From Loktanella gaetbuli (GTDB lineage Bacteria; Pseudomonadota; Alphaproteobacteria; Rhodobacterales; Rhodobacteraceae): 64,000 nt of DNA. A program made the translations under genes and the position numbers. Under the pieces are notes generated by a model. That model saw nothing but the letters and a program-made list of their open reading frames with translations, had not been told where the DNA came from and did no database searches. The stretch is from positions 372,001 through 436,000 of the forward strand of contig NZ_JAJATZ010000003.1 in assembly GCF_020531945.1 (NCBI RefSeq), given 5' to 3'. Shown here piece by piece: positions 17,288 to 26,883 of the stretch (position 1 is the first letter of the stretch; the number at the start of each line of letters is the position of its first letter).

Positions 17288-18271
17288 ATGTCCAAGCTCG
17301 TTACGATTTTCGGTGGATCCGGCTTTGTCGGTCGATACATCGCGCGCAGGCTGGCTCAGGACGGGTGGCGCATCCGCGTGGCCTGCCGCACCCCGAACGA
17401 GGCGATGTTCGTGCGCACCTATGGTGTGGTCGGACAGGTTGAACCTGTGTTCTGCAACATACGCGACGATGATTCCGTGCGCACCGTGACGCGCGGTGCC
17501 GATGCGGTCGTGAATTGCGTGGGCGTGCTTGCCGAAAAGGGCAAGAATACCTTCAAGGCGCTTCAGGCCGAGGCCCCGGGCCGGATCGCCCGGATCGCCG
17601 CCGAAGAAGGTATCAACCGGATGGTGCAGATTTCCGCCATCGGTGCCGATGCAGATGCGGACAGCGACTATGCCCGGACCAAGGCGCTGGGCGAACAGGC
17701 GCTGCTGGAACATCAGCCCGATGCCGTGATCCTGCGCCCCTCCATCGTGTTCGGACCAGAGGATGAATTCTTTAACCGCTTTGCCGGCATGTCCCGGATG
17801 GGTCCGGTGCTGCCGGTGGTGGGTGCGGATACGTTGTTCCAGCCCGTATACGTAGACGACGTGGCAAGTGCGGTGTCCGTGGCCCTGCGCGATCCGTCGG
17901 TCGCTGGCGTCTTTGAGTTGGGCGGCCCGGATGTGGCGTCATTCCGCGAATTGATGCGCCAGATGCTGAACACCATCAATCGCAACAACATGGTCATGAA
18001 CATCCCGTTTTTCGTGGCGCGCACCATGGCGGCGGCCTTTGGTCTGCTGTCCAAGGTGACGTTTGGTCTTGCCCCCGCGCCACTGACGACCGATCAGGTC
18101 AAGAACCTTGCGATCGACAACGTGGTGTCCGACGGCGCGCGTGGCTTTGCCGATCTGGGTCTGACGCCGACGTCACTGGAATCGGTGCTGCCCGACTATC
18201 TGTGGCGGTTCCGCCCGTCGGGTCAGTATGCCGCGATCAAGAATTCGGCAAAGAACCTCCGCCAGTCATAG
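17288..18271 (+). CDS. Complex I NDUFA9-like NAD(P)-binding protein
   Basis: 327 residues of the atypical short-chain dehydrogenase type. The N-terminal Rossmann motif is IFGGSGFVGRYIARRLA, followed by VNCVGVLAEKGKNTF, ISAIGADADADSDYARTK (the Tyr-x3-Lys pair) and LRPSIVFGPEDEFFNRFA, all close to mitochondrial NDUFA9 relatives. The C-terminus (about 215-327) is less conserved. Bacterial members may help complex I or act in quinone or carotenoid-linked redox; the role here is unproved. Its last 35 bases overlap the 3' end of uppP on the other strand. Confidence 0.85.
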   Translation: MSKLVTIFGGSGFVGRYIARRLAQDGWRIRVACRTPNEAMFVRTYGVVGQVEPVFCNIRDDDSVRTVTRGADAVVNCVGVLAEKGKNTFKALQAEAPGRIARIAAEEGINRMVQISAIGADADADSDYARTKALGEQALLEHQPDAVILRPSIVFGPEDEFFNRFAGMSRMGPVLPVVGADTLFQPVYVDDVASAVSVALRDPSVAGVFELGGPDVASFRELMRQMLNTINRNNMVMNIPFFVARTMAAAFGLLSKVTFGLAPAPLTTDQVKNLAIDNVVSDGARGFADLGLTPTSLESVLPDYLWRFRPSGQYAAIKNSAKNLRQS

Positions 18272-19067
18272 CGATGATCAGCAGGATCGCACCCAGTGCG
18301 ACCCTGTAGACCACATAAGGCGTATAGCTGACCGACCGCAGCAGGCGCATCATCAGTGACAATGCGGCGAGGGCCGCGACGCAGGACAGCCCGGCCACGA
18401 TTGCAATATCGGTCCACAGACCCGGTGTGGTGTCACCGATCACATCCAGCGCCAGCAACGACCCTGATGCAAGGATCGTCGGAATGGACATCAGCATCGA
18501 CAGGCGTGCTGCATCGGTTCGGGTGTATCCCAATGTCCGCGCCCCCGTGATGGTGATGCCAGACCGCGATGTGCCGGGGATCAGTGCGACGACCTGCCAC
18601 AATCCCATGATGACGGCGTGTTTCATCGTCCATTGGGGTGCCGTGCGAATCTCCGGGTTCGTCTGATCGGCGCGATACAACACGATGCCAAAGACGATAA
18701 ACGCCAGCGCGATGACCACCATGCTGTCGCGGATCAGATCAGCAAGTCCGGTGACCTTCAGAATCAGTCCCGCAAGGATGACCGGGATCGTCGCAACCAT
18801 CAGGCACAGCGCCAGCCATGCGCCCTGCGTATCGACCTTGCCCCGGATCAGCCGCGACAGCCCTGACAGCGCCATGCGCACATCGGTCCAGAAAAACAGG
18901 ACAACGGCAATCAATGTGCCCAGATGCGCCGCCACATCGATGGCCAATCCCTGCGCGGGTTCGCCCGTCAACAAAGGCAGCAGCACAAGGTGCCCCGAGG
19001 ACGAGACCGGCAGAAATTCGGTCACGCCTTGGATCAAGGCCACCAGCACCAGAGTAAAGAGCGTCAT
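18237..19067 (-). CDS. uppP: Undecaprenyl-diphosphatase (BacA type)
   Basis: 276 residues, multi-pass membrane enzyme that recycles undecaprenyl pyrophosphate for peptidoglycan, capsule and O-antigen. Family motifs: ALIQGVTEFLPVSSSGHLVL at 8-27 and IPGTSRSGITITGAR in the middle. I use ATG 19067, about nine bases after AAAGG; an ATG eight codons upstream lacks a ribosome site. The final 11 codons overlap the convergent NDUFA9-like gene. Confidence 0.95.
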   Translation of the reverse strand: MTLFTLVLVALIQGVTEFLPVSSSGHLVLLPLLTGEPAQGLAIDVAAHLGTLIAVVLFFWTDVRMALSGLSRLIRGKVDTQGAWLALCLMVATIPVILAGLILKVTGLADLIRDSMVVIALAFIVFGIVLYRADQTNPEIRTAPQWTMKHAVIMGLWQVVALIPGTSRSGITITGARTLGYTRTDAARLSMLMSIPTILASGSLLALDVIGDTTPGLWTDIAIVAGLSCVAALAALSLMMRLLRSVSYTPYVVYRVALGAILLIIAMTGGGSLPNS

Positions 19068-19297
19068 TCCGCAGTCACCTTTGTCCGCCATTCATGATTC
19101 GCCGCCACATTAGCCGACGCAGGCAATGTCGCCAGACCGAAGATAGGTATCGTATCGGACCTAATATCAGGTGCTTTTCCGCCCGCCTGAATGCCGCGCC
19201 GGTAAAAAATTCATTAATAGGACAGCACTGCTGACTTTTCATTGTGATTGGCCTCGCGTAAGACGCTACCAAAGACATGCAGATGCGGAGTGTGACC

Positions 19298-20773
19298 ATG
19301 GCCGGCGAAAAGATGTTGAAGTTTACCACTGTCAGCCGTGACATGCCCGAAAAGCGTCCGCCTGACCTGCGCAACAAGGATTTCGGCGAGATCTACGCCG
19401 AATACGCGACCGCCAAGGCGGCAGAGCAGGCCAGCCGGTGCAGCCAGTGTGGTGTGCCCTACTGCCAGTCCCACTGCCCATTGCACAACAACATTCCCGA
19501 CTGGCTGCGCCTGACCGCCGAGGGCCGCCTGCAAGAGGCCTACGAGGTGTCTCAGGCGACGAACACGTTCCCGGAAATCTGCGGCCGCATCTGCCCGCAG
19601 GATCGCCTGTGCGAGGGCAACTGCGTTATCGAACAATCCGGCCACGGCACGGTGACCATCGGGTCGGTCGAGAAATACATTACCGACACCGCATTCGAAG
19701 AGGGCTGGGTCAAGCCGATCCGTCCCCACGCCGAACGCAGTGAATCTGTCGGCATCATCGGTGCAGGCCCCGGTGGCCTTGCTGCCGCTGACATGCTGCG
19801 CCGTCAGGGCGTGCAGGTCACCGTCTATGACCGCTATGACCGCGGGGGCGGCCTGCTGACCTACGGCATCCCCGGCTTCAAGCTGGAAAAAGACGTCGTG
19901 ATGAAGCGGATGGCCCAGCTCGAGGATGGCGGCGTCGAATTCCGCCTGAACTGCAACGTGGGCGAGGACATTACCTTTGACGCGATCCGTGGCAAGCATG
20001 ACGCCGTGCTGATCGCAACCGGCGTCTATAAAACACGCGAGTTGGACAATCCGGGATCAGAGGCTGACGGTATCGTCCGCGCCATCGACTATCTGACCGC
20101 CTCGAACAAGGTCAGCTTTGGTGACACGGTGCCCGAATTCGACAGTGGTGAACTGAACGCATCGGGTAAAAAGGTCGTCGTGATCGGCGGCGGTGACACC
20201 GCGATGGACTGTGTGCGCACAGCGATCCGTCAGGGCGCCACTTCGGTCAAATGCCTGTATCGCCGTGACAAGCAGAACATGCCGGGGTCCCAGCGCGAAG
20301 TGCAGAACGCCGAAGAAGAGGGCGTCGAATTCGTCTGGCTGTCCGCGCCCAAGATGTTCGTCGATGACGCGGCCCAGATGAATGCCGAAACGCCAGCCCC
20401 CATCAGCGGGCCGCTGCGCGGCGTCGTGGTGGACAAGATGCGTCTGGGTCAGCCCGACGCGACCGGCCGCCAAAGCCCGGAACTGATCGCAGGCGCGCAT
20501 TACGTCGAAGAGGCCGATCTGGTCGTCAAGGCGCTGGGCTTTGAACCCGAGGACCTGCCGGCCCTGTGGGGTGTCGAAGGTCTTGAGGTCACGCGCTGGG
20601 GCACGGTCAAGGCCGATTTCACCACCGGCAAGACATCGCTGGACGGTGTCTTTGCGGCGGGCGACATCGTGCGCGGTGCCAGCCTCGTGGTCTGGGCGAT
20701 TCGCGACGGGCGCGACTGCGCCACCGCGATCCTGGACTATCTGTCGCAATCCGACGCGGTCGCCGCAGAATGA
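19298..20773 (+). CDS. gltD: Glutamate synthase (NADPH) small chain
   Basis: 491 residues. It feeds electrons from NADPH through FAD and iron-sulfur clusters to GltB. The N-terminal cluster region has CSQCGVPYCQSHCP and CGRICPQDRLCEGNC; FAD binding is IIGAGPGGLAAADML; NADPH binding is VIGGGDTAMDCVRTA; the C-terminal FAD motif is GVFAAGDIVRGASLV. I start at ATG 19298, where CGGAG lies seven bases upstream; two other in-frame ATGs (19277, 19313) are less suitable. The 230 bases before it are non-coding and would hold the operon promoter; I see no clear NtrC-type site. It is coupled to the next gene by ATGA. Confidence 0.95.
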   Translation: MAGEKMLKFTTVSRDMPEKRPPDLRNKDFGEIYAEYATAKAAEQASRCSQCGVPYCQSHCPLHNNIPDWLRLTAEGRLQEAYEVSQATNTFPEICGRICPQDRLCEGNCVIEQSGHGTVTIGSVEKYITDTAFEEGWVKPIRPHAERSESVGIIGAGPGGLAAADMLRRQGVQVTVYDRYDRGGGLLTYGIPGFKLEKDVVMKRMAQLEDGGVEFRLNCNVGEDITFDAIRGKHDAVLIATGVYKTRELDNPGSEADGIVRAIDYLTASNKVSFGDTVPEFDSGELNASGKKVVVIGGGDTAMDCVRTAIRQGATSVKCLYRRDKQNMPGSQREVQNAEEEGVEFVWLSAPKMFVDDAAQMNAETPAPISGPLRGVVVDKMRLGQPDATGRQSPELIAGAHYVEEADLVVKALGFEPEDLPALWGVEGLEVTRWGTVKADFTTGKTSLDGVFAAGDIVRGASLVVWAIRDGRDCATAILDYLSQSDAVAAE

Positions 20774-21474
20774 TCCGCGTGGGCGCATTGCTTTGCGTCC
20801 TGGCCGGGCCTGTCACAGCACAGGCCCCGGACACGTTCAGCCTGCCCGCAGGCTGTGATGCCTTCGTGACGATCCAGTCGCGCAGCTGTTCGGTGGAACA
20901 TCATTTCACCTGCGCGGGCGATGCCGAGGGTGTCAAACGTCGCGTCAGCCTGAGCGAGGACGGTCTGACCTACGCCGGCAGCACCGATACAGAGGCGCAA
21001 TGGCTGGACAGCTTCCATCCGTTCACGGGTCATTCCGAACGGCTGGAATCCAGCCCGGCCGATCCCGCGTCCCTGACGGAACTGCTGGAAACCGGGCGCG
21101 ACAGCTATGACTTTACCACGCTGTCCGATCAGGTCGGTCCCACCCGCTACGTGGGCGCGGATACGCTGACCGGCGAGGTGGTGACGATTGATGACGTGAC
21201 CTTGCGGCGCACCGCCTACCAGATCACCGCCTATGCCGCCGACGGCACCGAGTTGTGGTCCTCGGCCGGGAACGAATATGTCAGCGACGACTGGCGCATG
21301 TTCATCGGCGGCACGGGCCGCGTCACGGTACCCGGCGACGCCTACGACAAAAACGACAGTCCGGTCGAATTCATCTTTCCCGGTGAACCCGGTTTCCTGT
21401 CCGCCAACCCCAAACACGATTGCGGCGTGATGCTGTCGCAACTGATTGCCCCCATTCAAGGAGAGATTTCATGA
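20770..21474 (+). CDS. Exported protein of unknown function between gltD and gltB
   Basis: 234 residues, overlapping both neighbours (ATGA at each end), so it is probably translated with glutamate synthase. Residues 1-18 form a signal peptide (hydrophobic core, then GPVTAQA). The mature part is rich in Asp, Glu, Thr and Ser with five Cys (for example CDAFVTIQSRSC, FTCAG and DCGVML), consistent with a periplasmic disulfide protein. I recognise no domain or catalytic motif. The rest of the cluster is cytoplasmic, so its position is odd. Function not assignable. Confidence 0.75.
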   Translation: MIRVGALLCVLAGPVTAQAPDTFSLPAGCDAFVTIQSRSCSVEHHFTCAGDAEGVKRRVSLSEDGLTYAGSTDTEAQWLDSFHPFTGHSERLESSPADPASLTELLETGRDSYDFTTLSDQVGPTRYVGADTLTGEVVTIDDVTLRRTAYQITAYAADGTELWSSAGNEYVSDDWRMFIGGTGRVTVPGDAYDKNDSPVEFIFPGEPGFLSANPKHDCGVMLSQLIAPIQGEIS

Positions 21475-24400
21475 CAACCTATGATGACGCCTGGGTGGCT
21501 GCCGAAGAAGCCAAGCGCGCATGGATGGCTGAAAACGGCCTGTACCGCGATGACGACGAACATTCCTCCTGCGGGGTCGGCCTTGTCGTGTCGATCAAGG
21601 GCGAGCGCAGCCGCGATGTCGTCGAAAAGGGGATCAACGCGCTCAAGGCGATCTGGCACCGTGGTGCTGTCGATGCCGACGGCAAGACGGGTGACGGTGC
21701 GGGTATCCACATCCAGATCCCGGCCCCCTTTTTTGAGGACCAGATCCGCCGCACGGGCCATGAACCGCAGCCGGGCGAACGCATCGCCGTGGGCCAGATT
21801 TTCTTGCCGCGCACCGATTTTGCTAGCCAGGAACGCTGCCGCACGATCGTCGAATCCGAAGTGCTGCGCATGGGTCATTACATCTATGGCTGGCGTCATG
21901 TCCCCGTGAACACCGAAGTGCTGGGCGAAAAGGCCAACGCCACCCGCCCCGAGATCGAACAGATCATCGTCCGCTGCCGTCCCGGCATCGACGAAGAAGC
22001 GTTCGAACGCGAATTGTACATCGTCCGTCGCCGCATCGAAAAGGCCGTGACCGCCAGCGGTGCGAACGGGTTCTATATCTGCAGCCTGTCCACTCGGTCG
22101 ATCATCTACAAGGGCATGATGCTGGCCGAACAGGTCGCGACGTTCTATCCCGACCTGATGGACGAACGGTTTGAATCCGCCTTTGCCATCTATCACCAGC
22201 GCTATTCCACCAACACCTTCCCGCAGTGGTCGCTGGCGCAGCCGTTCCGCATGTTGGCCCACAACGGCGAAATCAACACGCTCAAGGGCAACGTGAACTG
22301 GATGCGCAGCCACGAGATCCGCATGGCGTCCAGCGCATTCGGTGACGCGGCAGAGGATATCAAGCCGATCATCCCGTCGGGGTCGTCCGATTCCGCCGCC
22401 CTCGATTCCGTGTTCGAGGTGCTGGTCCGTGCCGGGCGTAACGCGCCGATGGCGAAAACCATGCTGGTGCCAGAGGCATGGTCCAAGCAGGCCGCAGAAA
22501 TGCCGCAGGCGCTGCAGGACATGTACTCCTACTGCAACGCGGTGATGGAACCCTGGGACGGCCCAGCCGCCCTTGCCATGACCGATGGCCGCTGGGTCTG
22601 TGGCGGTCTGGACCGGAACGGTCTGCGCCCCCTGCGTTATGTCGTGACCGGCGACGGCCTGCTGATCGCAGGTTCCGAGGTGGGAATGGTCCCGGTCGAC
22701 GAATCCCGCGTCGTGGAAAAGGGCGCGCTTGGCCCGGGCCAGATGATCGCCGTCGATATGGAAACGCAGCGCCTGTTTCACGACGAAGAGCTGAAGAACG
22801 ACCTGGCCTCGGCCCAGCCCTTTGGTGATTGGGTGGAAAAGGTCGTCGAACTGTCCGACGCGTTCCGCGAAACGGCAGAATTCGCCATCTACGAGGGCGA
22901 CGAATTGCGCCGCCGTCAGCGCGCCGCCGGTTACAGCATCGAAGAACTGGAACAGGTCCTGGCCCCGATGGCCGAGGACGGCAAGGAAATGATCGCGTCG
23001 ATGGGCGACGACACACCCTCTGCGGTGCTGTCGACAACCTTCCGTCCGCTGTCTCACTTCTTCCGCCAGAACTTCAGCCAGGTGACGAACCCGCCGATCG
23101 ACAGCTTGCGCGAAAGCCGGGTGATGTCGCTGAAGACACGGTTCGGGAACCTGAAAAACGTGCTGGACCAAGACAGCAGCCAGACGGAAATCATCGTCCT
23201 CGAAAGCCCGTTCATCGCGAACGCCGAATTCGAAAAGATGGTCGAACAGTTTGGCGATACGGTCGTGCACATCGATTGCACATTCGAATCCGGCGAACAT
23301 GCGCTTGGCGATGCGCTGGCCCGGATCCGGGCCGAGGCCGAGGACGCCGTGCGGTCTGGCGCAGGGCACATCGTCCTAACCGACGCGCACCAGTCCGCCG
23401 AAAAGGTCGCGATGCCGATGATTCTGGCGACCTCCGCCGTGCATTCGCACCTGACCCGCAAGGGGCTGCGGACGTTCTGTTCGGTGAACGTGCGGTCTGC
23501 CGAATGTATCGACCCGCACTATTTTGCAGTGCTGATCGGCTGTGGCGCAACCACGGTGAACGCCTATCTGGCGCAGGATTCCATCGCGGACCGCGTGAAC
23601 CGCGGCCTGGTCGACGGCACCCTGACCGAGGCTGTCGCCCGCTATCGCAAGGCCATCGACGCGGGCCTTTTGAAAATCATGTCCAAGATGGGGATTTCCG
23701 TCCTGTCGTCCTACCGTGGCGGCCTGAACTTCGAGGCGGTCGGCCTGTCGCGCGCCATGTGTGCGGAATATTTCCCCGGCATGCATTCGCGCATTTCCGG
23801 CATCGGCATCAACGGTATTCAGGCCAAACTGGAAGAGGTCCACGCCCACGGCTGGAAGCAATCCACGGACATCCTGCCCATCGGTGGTTTCTACAAATCC
23901 CGCCGGTCCGGCGAAAAGCACGCCTGGGAAGCGCAGACCATGCACATGCTGCAGGCGGCCTGCGCGAAATCGTCCTACGCGCTGTGGCAGCAGTATTCCA
24001 AGGCGCTGCAGGCCAACCCGCCGATCCATCTGCGTGACCTGCTGGCGATCAAGCCGCTGGGCAAGCCGATCCCGATCGAGGAGGTCGAATCGATCACGTC
24101 GATCCGCAAGCGTTTCGTGACCCCCGGCATGAGTCTTGGTGCCCTGTCACCAGAGGCGCACCGTACCCTGTCCATCGCGATGAACCGCATCGGTGCGAAA
24201 TCCGACAGCGGCGAAGGCGGCGAAAGCCCGGATGATTTCACGCCCGATTCGAACGGCGACAACCGGTCTGCCAAGATCAAGCAGGTCGCATCCGGCCGCT
24301 TTGGCGTAACGGCGGAATATCTGCTGGCCTGCGAAGAACTGGAAATCAAGGTCGCGCAGGGTGCCAAGCCCGGCGAGGGTGGTCAGCTGCCCGGCATGAA

Positions 24401-26003
24401 GGTCACCGACCTGATCGCAAAGCTGCGCCATTCGACCAAGGGTGTGACGCTGATTTCACCGCCGCCGCACCATGACATCTATTCGATCGAGGATCTGGCC
24501 CAGCTGATCTACGACCTGAAACAGATCAACCCGCACTGCAAGGTGACGGTGAAACTGGTGGCATCCTCGGGTGTCGGCACGATCGCCGCCGGCGTGGCCA
24601 AGGCCAAGGCCGACATCATCCTGATCTCGGGTCATAACGGCGGGACGGGTGCGTCGCCCGGAACCTCGATCAAATACGCAGGCCTGCCGTGGGAAATGGG
24701 CCTGACAGAGGCGCATCAGGTTCTGGCCATGAACAACCTGCGGTCGCGCATCACGCTGCGCACCGATGGCGGTTTGCGGACCGGTCGTGACATCGTCATG
24801 GCCGCCATGCTGGGCGCAGAGGAATATGGCATCGGTACCGCGGCCCTGATCGCAATGGGTTGCATCATGGTGCGCCAGTGCCAGTCCAACACCTGCCCCG
24901 TGGGCGTCTGCACGCAGGACGAAGCCCTGCGCGAGAAATTCACCGGCAACGCCGACAAGGTGGTGAACCTCATCACCTTCTACGCGACCGAGGTGCGCGA
25001 AATCCTCGCATCCATCGGGGCACGCAGCATTGCGGACGTGATTGGCCGTGCTGATCTGCTGACGCAGGTCAGCCGCGGGTCCGCGCATCTGGACGATCTG
25101 GATCTGAACCCGCTGCTGATCACCGTGGATGGGGCGAACCGGATCACCTACGACCGGAACCAGCCGCGCAATGCGGTTCTGGACACGCTGGACGTCGAAA
25201 TCGTCAAGGACGCGGAACGCTTCCTCAAGGACGGTGAAAAGATGCAGTTGGAATATGCAGTGCAGAACACGCTGCGCACCATCGGCACACGGACGTCGTC
25301 GCACATCGTGCAACGGTTTGGCATGCGTAACAGCCTTCAGGACGACCATCTGACGGTAAAGCTCAAGGGGTCCGCCGGTCAATCGCTGGGTGCCTTTGCT
25401 GTTCACGGGCTGAAGCTGGAGGTGTCCGGCGACGCCAACGACTATGTGGGCAAGGGTCTGTCCGGTGGCACGATCATCGTGCGGCCGCCGATGCAATCGC
25501 CGCTGGTCGCAGCCAAGAACACCATCATCGGCAACACCGTGCTCTATGGTGCGACCGCCGGTTACCTGTTCGCGGCGGGCCGCGCCGGTGAACGTTTTGC
25601 GGTGCGCAATTCCGGTGCGCATGTCGTGATCGAGGGCTGCGGCACAAACGGTTGCGAATACATGACCGGCGGGGTTGCAGTGATCCTGGGGTCGATCGGT
25701 GCCAACTTCGGTGCAGGCATGACAGGCGGCATGGCCTATCTGTATGACCCCGACGGCACGGCGGCGGATCTGATGAACATGGAAACGCTGGTGACCTGCC
25801 CGGTCACGATGGATCACTGGACCAACCAGTTGCGGACCCTTGTTCAGCGCCACGCGGACGAGACCGGCAGCAAGAAGGCGCAGGAGATCCTGCAACATTG
25901 GGACGATGAACTGCGCAACTTTGTGCAGGTCTGCCCCAAGGAAATGCTGGCCAACCTGCCCGTCCCGCTGAGCGCCGAAGAGGCTGCGATCCCGGCGGAA
26001 TGA
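21471..26003 (+). CDS. gltB: Glutamate synthase (NADPH) large chain
   Basis: 1510 residues, normal length. It makes two glutamates from glutamine and 2-oxoglutarate. The glutaminase nucleophile is Cys34 (SSCGVGLVVS), exposed after removal of a 33-residue propeptide. The central and FMN domains include EGGESPDDF, PGEGGQLPG, GHNGGTGASPGTSIKYAG and RTDGGLRTG. The [3Fe-4S] cysteines are at 1131-1147 (CIMVRQCQSNTCPVGVC). The C-terminal beta-helix repeats show GLSGGTIIV and GATAGYLFAAGRAGERF. AAGGAGAG precedes the ATG, which overlaps the previous stop. Confidence 0.98.
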   Translation: MTTYDDAWVAAEEAKRAWMAENGLYRDDDEHSSCGVGLVVSIKGERSRDVVEKGINALKAIWHRGAVDADGKTGDGAGIHIQIPAPFFEDQIRRTGHEPQPGERIAVGQIFLPRTDFASQERCRTIVESEVLRMGHYIYGWRHVPVNTEVLGEKANATRPEIEQIIVRCRPGIDEEAFERELYIVRRRIEKAVTASGANGFYICSLSTRSIIYKGMMLAEQVATFYPDLMDERFESAFAIYHQRYSTNTFPQWSLAQPFRMLAHNGEINTLKGNVNWMRSHEIRMASSAFGDAAEDIKPIIPSGSSDSAALDSVFEVLVRAGRNAPMAKTMLVPEAWSKQAAEMPQALQDMYSYCNAVMEPWDGPAALAMTDGRWVCGGLDRNGLRPLRYVVTGDGLLIAGSEVGMVPVDESRVVEKGALGPGQMIAVDMETQRLFHDEELKNDLASAQPFGDWVEKVVELSDAFRETAEFAIYEGDELRRRQRAAGYSIEELEQVLAPMAEDGKEMIASMGDDTPSAVLSTTFRPLSHFFRQNFSQVTNPPIDSLRESRVMSLKTRFGNLKNVLDQDSSQTEIIVLESPFIANAEFEKMVEQFGDTVVHIDCTFESGEHALGDALARIRAEAEDAVRSGAGHIVLTDAHQSAEKVAMPMILATSAVHSHLTRKGLRTFCSVNVRSAECIDPHYFAVLIGCGATTVNAYLAQDSIADRVNRGLVDGTLTEAVARYRKAIDAGLLKIMSKMGISVLSSYRGGLNFEAVGLSRAMCAEYFPGMHSRISGIGINGIQAKLEEVHAHGWKQSTDILPIGGFYKSRRSGEKHAWEAQTMHMLQAACAKSSYALWQQYSKALQANPPIHLRDLLAIKPLGKPIPIEEVESITSIRKRFVTPGMSLGALSPEAHRTLSIAMNRIGAKSDSGEGGESPDDFTPDSNGDNRSAKIKQVASGRFGVTAEYLLACEELEIKVAQGAKPGEGGQLPGMKVTDLIAKLRHSTKGVTLISPPPHHDIYSIEDLAQLIYDLKQINPHCKVTVKLVASSGVGTIAAGVAKAKADIILISGHNGGTGASPGTSIKYAGLPWEMGLTEAHQVLAMNNLRSRITLRTDGGLRTGRDIVMAAMLGAEEYGIGTAALIAMGCIMVRQCQSNTCPVGVCTQDEALREKFTGNADKVVNLITFYATEVREILASIGARSIADVIGRADLLTQVSRGSAHLDDLDLNPLLITVDGANRITYDRNQPRNAVLDTLDVEIVKDAERFLKDGEKMQLEYAVQNTLRTIGTRTSSHIVQRFGMRNSLQDDHLTVKLKGSAGQSLGAFAVHGLKLEVSGDANDYVGKGLSGGTIIVRPPMQSPLVAAKNTIIGNTVLYGATAGYLFAAGRAGERFAVRNSGAHVVIEGCGTNGCEYMTGGVAVILGSIGANFGAGMTGGMAYLYDPDGTAADLMNMETLVTCPVTMDHWTNQLRTLVQRHADETGSKKAQEILQHWDDELRNFVQVCPKEMLANLPVPLSAEEAAIPAE

Positions 26004-26033
26004 CCTGATCGCCACAGCGCAGAACCAAATGCA

Positions 26034-26062
26034 CGCCCCGCAGGATCACCTGCGGGGCGTTT
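26034..26062 (+). terminator. Hairpin terminator after gltB
   Basis: An 11-base stem (CGCCCCGCAGG, four-base loop ATCA, CCTGCGGGGCG) is followed by TTT, 30 bases after the gltB stop. The T run is short, but the stem is perfect and GC-rich. Confidence 0.7.
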
Positions 26063-26111
26063 GCAGATCCGCCTGTCTTGACCCAGCGCACCGCGCCGTG
26101 GCTTATGCGGT

Positions 26112-26828
26112 ATGGCGAAAAAGAAATCCGCGAAAACCAAGACGACCGTCAAACCTGCCCTGGGACGTCGTATGCGCCGGGCCGTGACGCTGGGGCTTGC
26201 CGGCTTGCTGGGCCTCGTCGTCGTCTCGACGCTGGCCTACCGCGTGATCGGTCCCCCGGTGACACCCTATCAACTGGCCGAAGGCTGGCGTCTGGGCGGC
26301 ACCGAACGGTATTGGGTGGCAATGGACGACATCGCCCCCGTCATGGCCCGGTCGGTTGTCGCGGCCGAGGACGCGAATTTCTGCCTGCATTGGGGGCTGG
26401 ACGTGACCGCCATCCGCGCCGCGATGGAAGAGGGTGCCGCCCGTGGCGGATCGACCATCAGTCAGCAGGTGGTGAAAAATGTCTTTCTCTGGCAGGGCCG
26501 GTCCTGGGTGCGCAAATCCATCGAGGCGGTCTGGACCCCCCTGGCAGAGGCGTTCTGGCCCAAGCGCAGGATGCTGGAGCTGTATCTGAACGTAGTCGAA
26601 TTCGACACTGGCGTGTTTGGGGTCGGGGCCGCCGCGCCGCATTATTTCGGTGTCTCGGCGGCAGAACTGTCCGATCTTCAGGCTGCCCGGCTGGCAATGG
26701 TGCTGCCCGATCCCAAGGGGCGTGATGCCGCCAATCCGACGGATTGGCAGCGCAGCCGCACCGCCAGCATCATGGACGGGGCCGCGACCATTCAGGCGGA
26801 CGGCCGCGCGTCCTGTTTCGAGGATTGA
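26112..26828 (+). CDS. mtgA: Monofunctional peptidoglycan glycosyltransferase
   Basis: 238 residues. It polymerises lipid II glycan strands in the periplasm. A basic N-terminus and one membrane helix (about 26-44) precede the GT51 domain. The catalytic Glu is at 86 in VVAAEDANFCLHWGLD (family pattern EDxxFxxHxGxD), followed by GGSTISQQVVKN, RKSIEAVWTPLAE and ELYLNVVEFDTGVFGV. There is no transpeptidase domain. It stands alone between the gltB terminator and the glutathione transferase gene. Confidence 0.94.
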   Translation: MAKKKSAKTKTTVKPALGRRMRRAVTLGLAGLLGLVVVSTLAYRVIGPPVTPYQLAEGWRLGGTERYWVAMDDIAPVMARSVVAAEDANFCLHWGLDVTAIRAAMEEGAARGGSTISQQVVKNVFLWQGRSWVRKSIEAVWTPLAEAFWPKRRMLELYLNVVEFDTGVFGVGAAAPHYFGVSAAELSDLQAARLAMVLPDPKGRDAANPTDWQRSRTASIMDGAATIQADGRASCFED

Positions 26829-26883
26829 ACCGGGCCTGCGCTTGCGGCATTGAAGTGGGACCCAATACCCCTGCGAGAACCCT

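Noticed and set aside
21456..26015. Long open frames antisense to gltB (637 and 519 codons)
   Set aside because: They mirror the codon periodicity of gltB, have no family motif and no ribosome site; GC-rich genes routinely give such shadows.
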